NCBI GenBank assembly: GCA_017615375.1
Contig: JAGAAH010000081.1
Location: 1 to 8,055, forward strand
Direction of reading: 5' to 3'
From: Lachnospiraceae bacterium
Lineage (GTDB): Bacteria > Bacillota > Clostridia > Lachnospirales > Lachnospiraceae
DNA: 8,055 nucleotides
Shown here: piece by piece, positions 5,375 through 8,055 of the stretch
Numbering within the stretch: position 1 is the stretch's first letter
How the letters are laid out: each line of letters begins with the position of its first letter
Made by a program: the position numbers and the translations under genes
The notes under the pieces: generated by a model
The model's input: only the letters and a program-made list of their open reading frames with translations
Told to the model about the DNA's origin: nothing
Database searches by the model: none

Positions 5375-7789
5375 ATGGAAAGCTACAATCATAAAGTAAT
5401 AGAGAAAAAGTGGCAGAAGTACTGGGAAGAGCATGAGACCTTTAAGACTGACATGCATGATTTTTCTAAGCCTAAGTATTATGCACTCGATATGTTCCCG
5501 TATCCATCCGGAGTAGGCCTTCATGTAGGACATCCGGAAGGCTATACGGCAACGGATATCATGAGCCGTATGAAGAGAATGCAGGGATATAACGTCCTTC
5601 ATCCTATGGGATACGATTCGTTCGGACTTCCTGCAGAGCAGTATGCCGTACAGACAGGCAATCATCCTGCAGGATTTACGGAGAAGAATATTAAGACATT
5701 CGAAGGTCAGTTAAAGGAACTCGGATTTGACTTTGACTGGTCTAAAGAGATTGCAACATCGGACCCTAAGTATTATAAGTGGACGCAGTGGATCTTTAAG
5801 CGTCTCTACGAAAAGGGATACGCGAAGTATGTTGATATGCCGGTTAACTGGTGCGAGGAATTAGGAACCGTTCTTTCAAATGATGAAATCATTGACGGTA
5901 AATCAGAGCGTGGCGGCTATCCTGTTGTCAGAAAGAATATGAAGCAGTGGGTAATCGACCAGCAGGCATTTGCAGAAGAGCTTCTTGACGGTCTTAATGA
6001 AGTTGACTGGCCGGAATCTACTAAGGAAATGCAGAGAAACTGGATCGGTAAAAGCACCGGTGTTGAAGTTGACCTTAAGATTGTAGGTGGCGGTGAGTTC
6101 TCGATATTCACAACCTGTATCGAGACAATTTACGGTATCACTTTTATGGTACTTGCGCCTGATAGTGAATTAACCGCATCCTTACTTGACAGAGTTGAAA
6201 ATAGAGCAGAAGCAGAGGCTTATATAGCAGAGACTGCAAAGAAGAGCGATATGGACAGAACTGAACTTAACAAGGGTAAGTCCGGATGTCCGTTAAAGGG
6301 AATCTATGCGATTAACCCTGTTAACGGTAAGGAAGTTCCGATATTTATCGGTGATTTCGTACTTGCATCATATGGTACCGGTGCAGTTATGGCTGTTCCT
6401 TCGCATGATCAGAGAGACTTTGAGTATGCCATTGCGCATAACATTCCGATGATTCAGGTAATCGATGGCGCAGACGTATCGGAGCATGCTTTTGAGAAGC
6501 AGGATTACCTCGGTAAGGGCTGCAAGCTTATGAATTCCGAGGAATTTACGGGAATGACCGTAGAAGAAGCCAAGGAAGCAATTACCGTTAAACTGGAGAA
6601 GATGGGTGTTGCAAGAAGAACGGTTAATTATAGATTCCGTGAGTGGATATTTGCCCGTCAGCGTTACTGGGGCGAGCCTGTTCCTTGTGTATATACCGAT
6701 GACGGTAAGATTTACTTCCTTCCTGATGAAGAATTACCGCTTGTACTTCCTGAACTTGAAGATTATAAGGGAAGAAACGGTAAGGCTCCGCTTGAGAATG
6801 CAACAGAGTGGAAGAAGTATGATAAGAACGGTATTAAGGGCGTTCGCGAGACCTCTACAATGCCGGGTTCTGCAGGTTCATCCTGGTATTATATGAGATA
6901 CATCGATCCTCATAACGATGAGAAGTTTGCGGATTACGAGCTTCTTAAGCATTGGCTCCCGGTTGATCTCTATGTAGGTGGTCCGGAGCATGCGGTAGGA
7001 CACCTTATGTATGCAAGAATCTGGAACAGATTCCTCTATAACGAGGGATTGTCTCCTGTTAAGGAGCCTTTTAAGAAGCTTGTACACCAGGGTATGATCT
7101 TAGGTGAAAACGGAATCAAGATGGGTAAGAGATATCCTGAATTCGTTGTAAATCCGAGTGACGTAGTAGAAGAGTATGGCGCAGATACCATGAGACTTTA
7201 CGAGATGTTCATGGGACCATTGGAAGTATCGAAGCCTTGGAAGAAGGATAATGTAATGGGCGCTAAGCGTTTCATTATCCGTGTATGGAACTTCTTTACG
7301 GAAGGCGAGAATATAGTAGACGGTGACGTACCTGAACTTAAGAAGGTATATCATCAGACGGTTAAGAAGGTAACATCGGACTTTGAACAGCTTGCTTATA
7401 ATACGGCAATAAGCCAGATGATGATCTTCGTAAATGAGGTATATAAGGTTGGAAAGTGCCCGAGAGAGTACGCAGAAGGTCTTATCAAGATGCTTTCGTG
7501 CATCTGCCCTCATGTAGGCGAGGAAATTTGGCAGATTATGGGACATAACGATACAATCGCTTATGAATCATGGCCTAAGTACGATGAGGCTGCAACGGTT
7601 GATAATACGGTTGAGATTGCGGTACAGATTAACGGTAAGACAAAGGCTACCGTAGCACTTGCCAAGGATTGCGATAAGGATAGCGCGATTGCGGCAGGTA
7701 AGGAAGTACTCGGCAATAAGCTTACCGGTGAGATCGTTAAGGAAATCTATGTACCGGGACGCATCATAAACATCGTAGTTAAAGGATAA
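5375..7789 (+). CDS. leuS: Leucine--tRNA ligase (bacterial type, class I)
   Basis: LeuRS charges tRNA-Leu with leucine in the cytoplasm. It has 804 residues, a common length in Firmicutes. The catalytic fold opens with FPYPSGVGLHVGHPEGY (41-57), in which HVGH (50-53) is the HIGH motif, and LHPMGYDSFGLPAEQYA (75-91). The CP1 editing domain spans about 225-410. It has GTGAVMAVPSHDQRDFEYA (334-352) with D348 at the place of the essential editing Asp, but its threonine-rich motif reads TTCIET (246-251) instead of TTRPDT. WIFARQRYWGEPVP (424-437), STMPGSAGSSWYYMRYIDP (494-512) and VGGPEHAVGHLMYAR (534-548) are typical. The signature loop reads KMGKR (582-586) instead of KMSKS, keeping both lysines. 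The E. coli-type leucine-specific insert before it is absent. The anticodon-binding domain follows, and the C-terminal VQINGK...VPGRIINIVVKG is standard. It starts 39 nt after the M28 gene, with no T-box room. Confidence 0.97.
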   Translation: MESYNHKVIEKKWQKYWEEHETFKTDMHDFSKPKYYALDMFPYPSGVGLHVGHPEGYTATDIMSRMKRMQGYNVLHPMGYDSFGLPAEQYAVQTGNHPAGFTEKNIKTFEGQLKELGFDFDWSKEIATSDPKYYKWTQWIFKRLYEKGYAKYVDMPVNWCEELGTVLSNDEIIDGKSERGGYPVVRKNMKQWVIDQQAFAEELLDGLNEVDWPESTKEMQRNWIGKSTGVEVDLKIVGGGEFSIFTTCIETIYGITFMVLAPDSELTASLLDRVENRAEAEAYIAETAKKSDMDRTELNKGKSGCPLKGIYAINPVNGKEVPIFIGDFVLASYGTGAVMAVPSHDQRDFEYAIAHNIPMIQVIDGADVSEHAFEKQDYLGKGCKLMNSEEFTGMTVEEAKEAITVKLEKMGVARRTVNYRFREWIFARQRYWGEPVPCVYTDDGKIYFLPDEELPLVLPELEDYKGRNGKAPLENATEWKKYDKNGIKGVRETSTMPGSAGSSWYYMRYIDPHNDEKFADYELLKHWLPVDLYVGGPEHAVGHLMYARIWNRFLYNEGLSPVKEPFKKLVHQGMILGENGIKMGKRYPEFVVNPSDVVEEYGADTMRLYEMFMGPLEVSKPWKKDNVMGAKRFIIRVWNFFTEGENIVDGDVPELKKVYHQTVKKVTSDFEQLAYNTAISQMMIFVNEVYKVGKCPREYAEGLIKMLSCICPHVGEEIWQIMGHNDTIAYESWPKYDEAATVDNTVEIAVQINGKTKATVALAKDCDKDSAIAAGKEVLGNKLTGEIVKEIYVPGRIINIVVKG

Positions 7790-7801
7790 TATAAAACAGA
7801 C

Positions 7802-7834
7802 AGAAGCTCAGAACAACAATTGTTCTGAGCTTCT
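7802..7834. terminator. Bidirectional intrinsic terminator between leuS and the convergent acyltransferase
   Basis: A perfect 15-bp stem (7802-7816 pairing with 7820-7834) closes a CAA loop. It starts 12 nt after the leuS stop and ends 13 nt before the stop of the minus-strand gene. On the plus strand it is followed by a weak, interrupted U-rich tract (TTGTATAAGTTT, with stem ending at T7834). On the minus strand the run after the stem is GTCTGTTTTATATT, with four consecutive T. The position between convergent genes and the symmetry support use in both directions. Confidence 0.85.
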
Positions 7835-7847
7835 TGTATAAGTTTCG

Positions 7848-8055
7848 TTATTTGATTGAGTCATATAATTCCTGCACTTTGCCATGGCAGTAGTCGGCGA
7901 GGTGCTTCTTTTGCTCTTCGTCGAGAGATGCGATATCAATCGGTTCTCCGAATGCTACATGTACTTGACCCTTACGCATGAACGGTGAATGATCTTCGAA
8001 GACCTTGCGGGTTCCGGCAACTGCAATCGGAACTATAGGGCAACCGGTCTTAGAA
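7848..8055 (-). CDS. 1-acyl-sn-glycerol-3-phosphate acyltransferase (PlsC-like), C-terminal fragment
   Basis: On the minus strand an open frame enters from the right edge (first full codon at 8054-8052) and runs 68 codons to TAA at 7850-7848. The fragment begins SKTGCPIVPIAVAGT, which matches the fourth conserved block of the PlsC/LPLAT family (PIVPVAIxGT). It continues with MRKGQVHVAFGEPIDI, the usual 'kGkVxVxfGePI' strand, and a terminal helix ending ELYDSIK. Such enzymes acylate lysophosphatidic acid at the membrane to make phosphatidic acid. The catalytic HX4D and the FPEGTRS block lie outside the window, so activity cannot be confirmed. It converges on leuS and shares the hairpin terminator. 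Other LPLAT-family acyltransferases remain possible, so no symbol is given. Confidence 0.85.
   Translation of the reverse strand, partial: SKTGCPIVPIAVAGTRKVFEDHSPFMRKGQVHVAFGEPIDIASLDEEQKKHLADYCHGKVQELYDSIK

Noticed and set aside
5336..5665. A 109-codon minus-strand open frame over the M28/leuS junction
   Set aside because: It lies opposite the leuS start, which encodes the conserved HIGH region, and has no recognisable domain or ribosome binding site.

Overview
This window looks like ordinary chromosomal DNA from a low-to-moderate-GC Firmicute, most likely Clostridia and possibly Lachnospiraceae. The grounds are strong AGGAG-type ribosome binding sites, frequent ATA, TTA and AGA codons, a Bacillota-type short-linker LeuRS, and the overall character of the proteins. 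The taxonomic call is inference from protein style, not from a search.

Layout, left to right. At 1-166 (+) lies the 3' end of an alpha/beta-hydrolase gene. At 167-249 is a short AT-rich spacer with a candidate promoter and a small palindrome. At 250-1638 (+) is a MATE-family multidrug/cation antiporter. At 1652-2707 (+) is D-alanine--D-alanine ligase (ddl), and at 2716-4095 (+) is murF. At 4106-5335 (+) is an M28-family zinc peptidase with no signal peptide. At 5375-7789 (+) is leucyl-tRNA synthetase (leuS). A perfect 15-bp hairpin at 7802-7834 separates leuS from a convergent gene at 7848-8055 (-), the C-terminal end of a PlsC-type acyltransferase cut by the window edge.

The MATE, ddl, murF and M28 genes are packed with gaps of 8-13 nt. 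At each of these three junctions the upstream TAG stop codon is part of the next gene's TAGGAG(G) Shine-Dalgarno sequence, so they very probably form one transcription unit with coupled translation. Ddl makes D-Ala-D-Ala and MurF attaches it to UDP-MurNAc-tripeptide, so these two are consecutive steps of cytoplasmic peptidoglycan precursor synthesis. The roles of the MATE pump and the M28 peptidase in this operon are not shown by sequence. leuS follows after 39 nt and has no room for a T-box leader.

I found no convincing undescribed system. The points most worth a second look are in LeuRS: KMGKR in place of KMSKS, and TTCIET in place of the TTRPDT editing motif. The repeated stop-codon/Shine-Dalgarno fusion and two small inverted repeats, one near the MATE start and one near the leuS start, are also worth checking.
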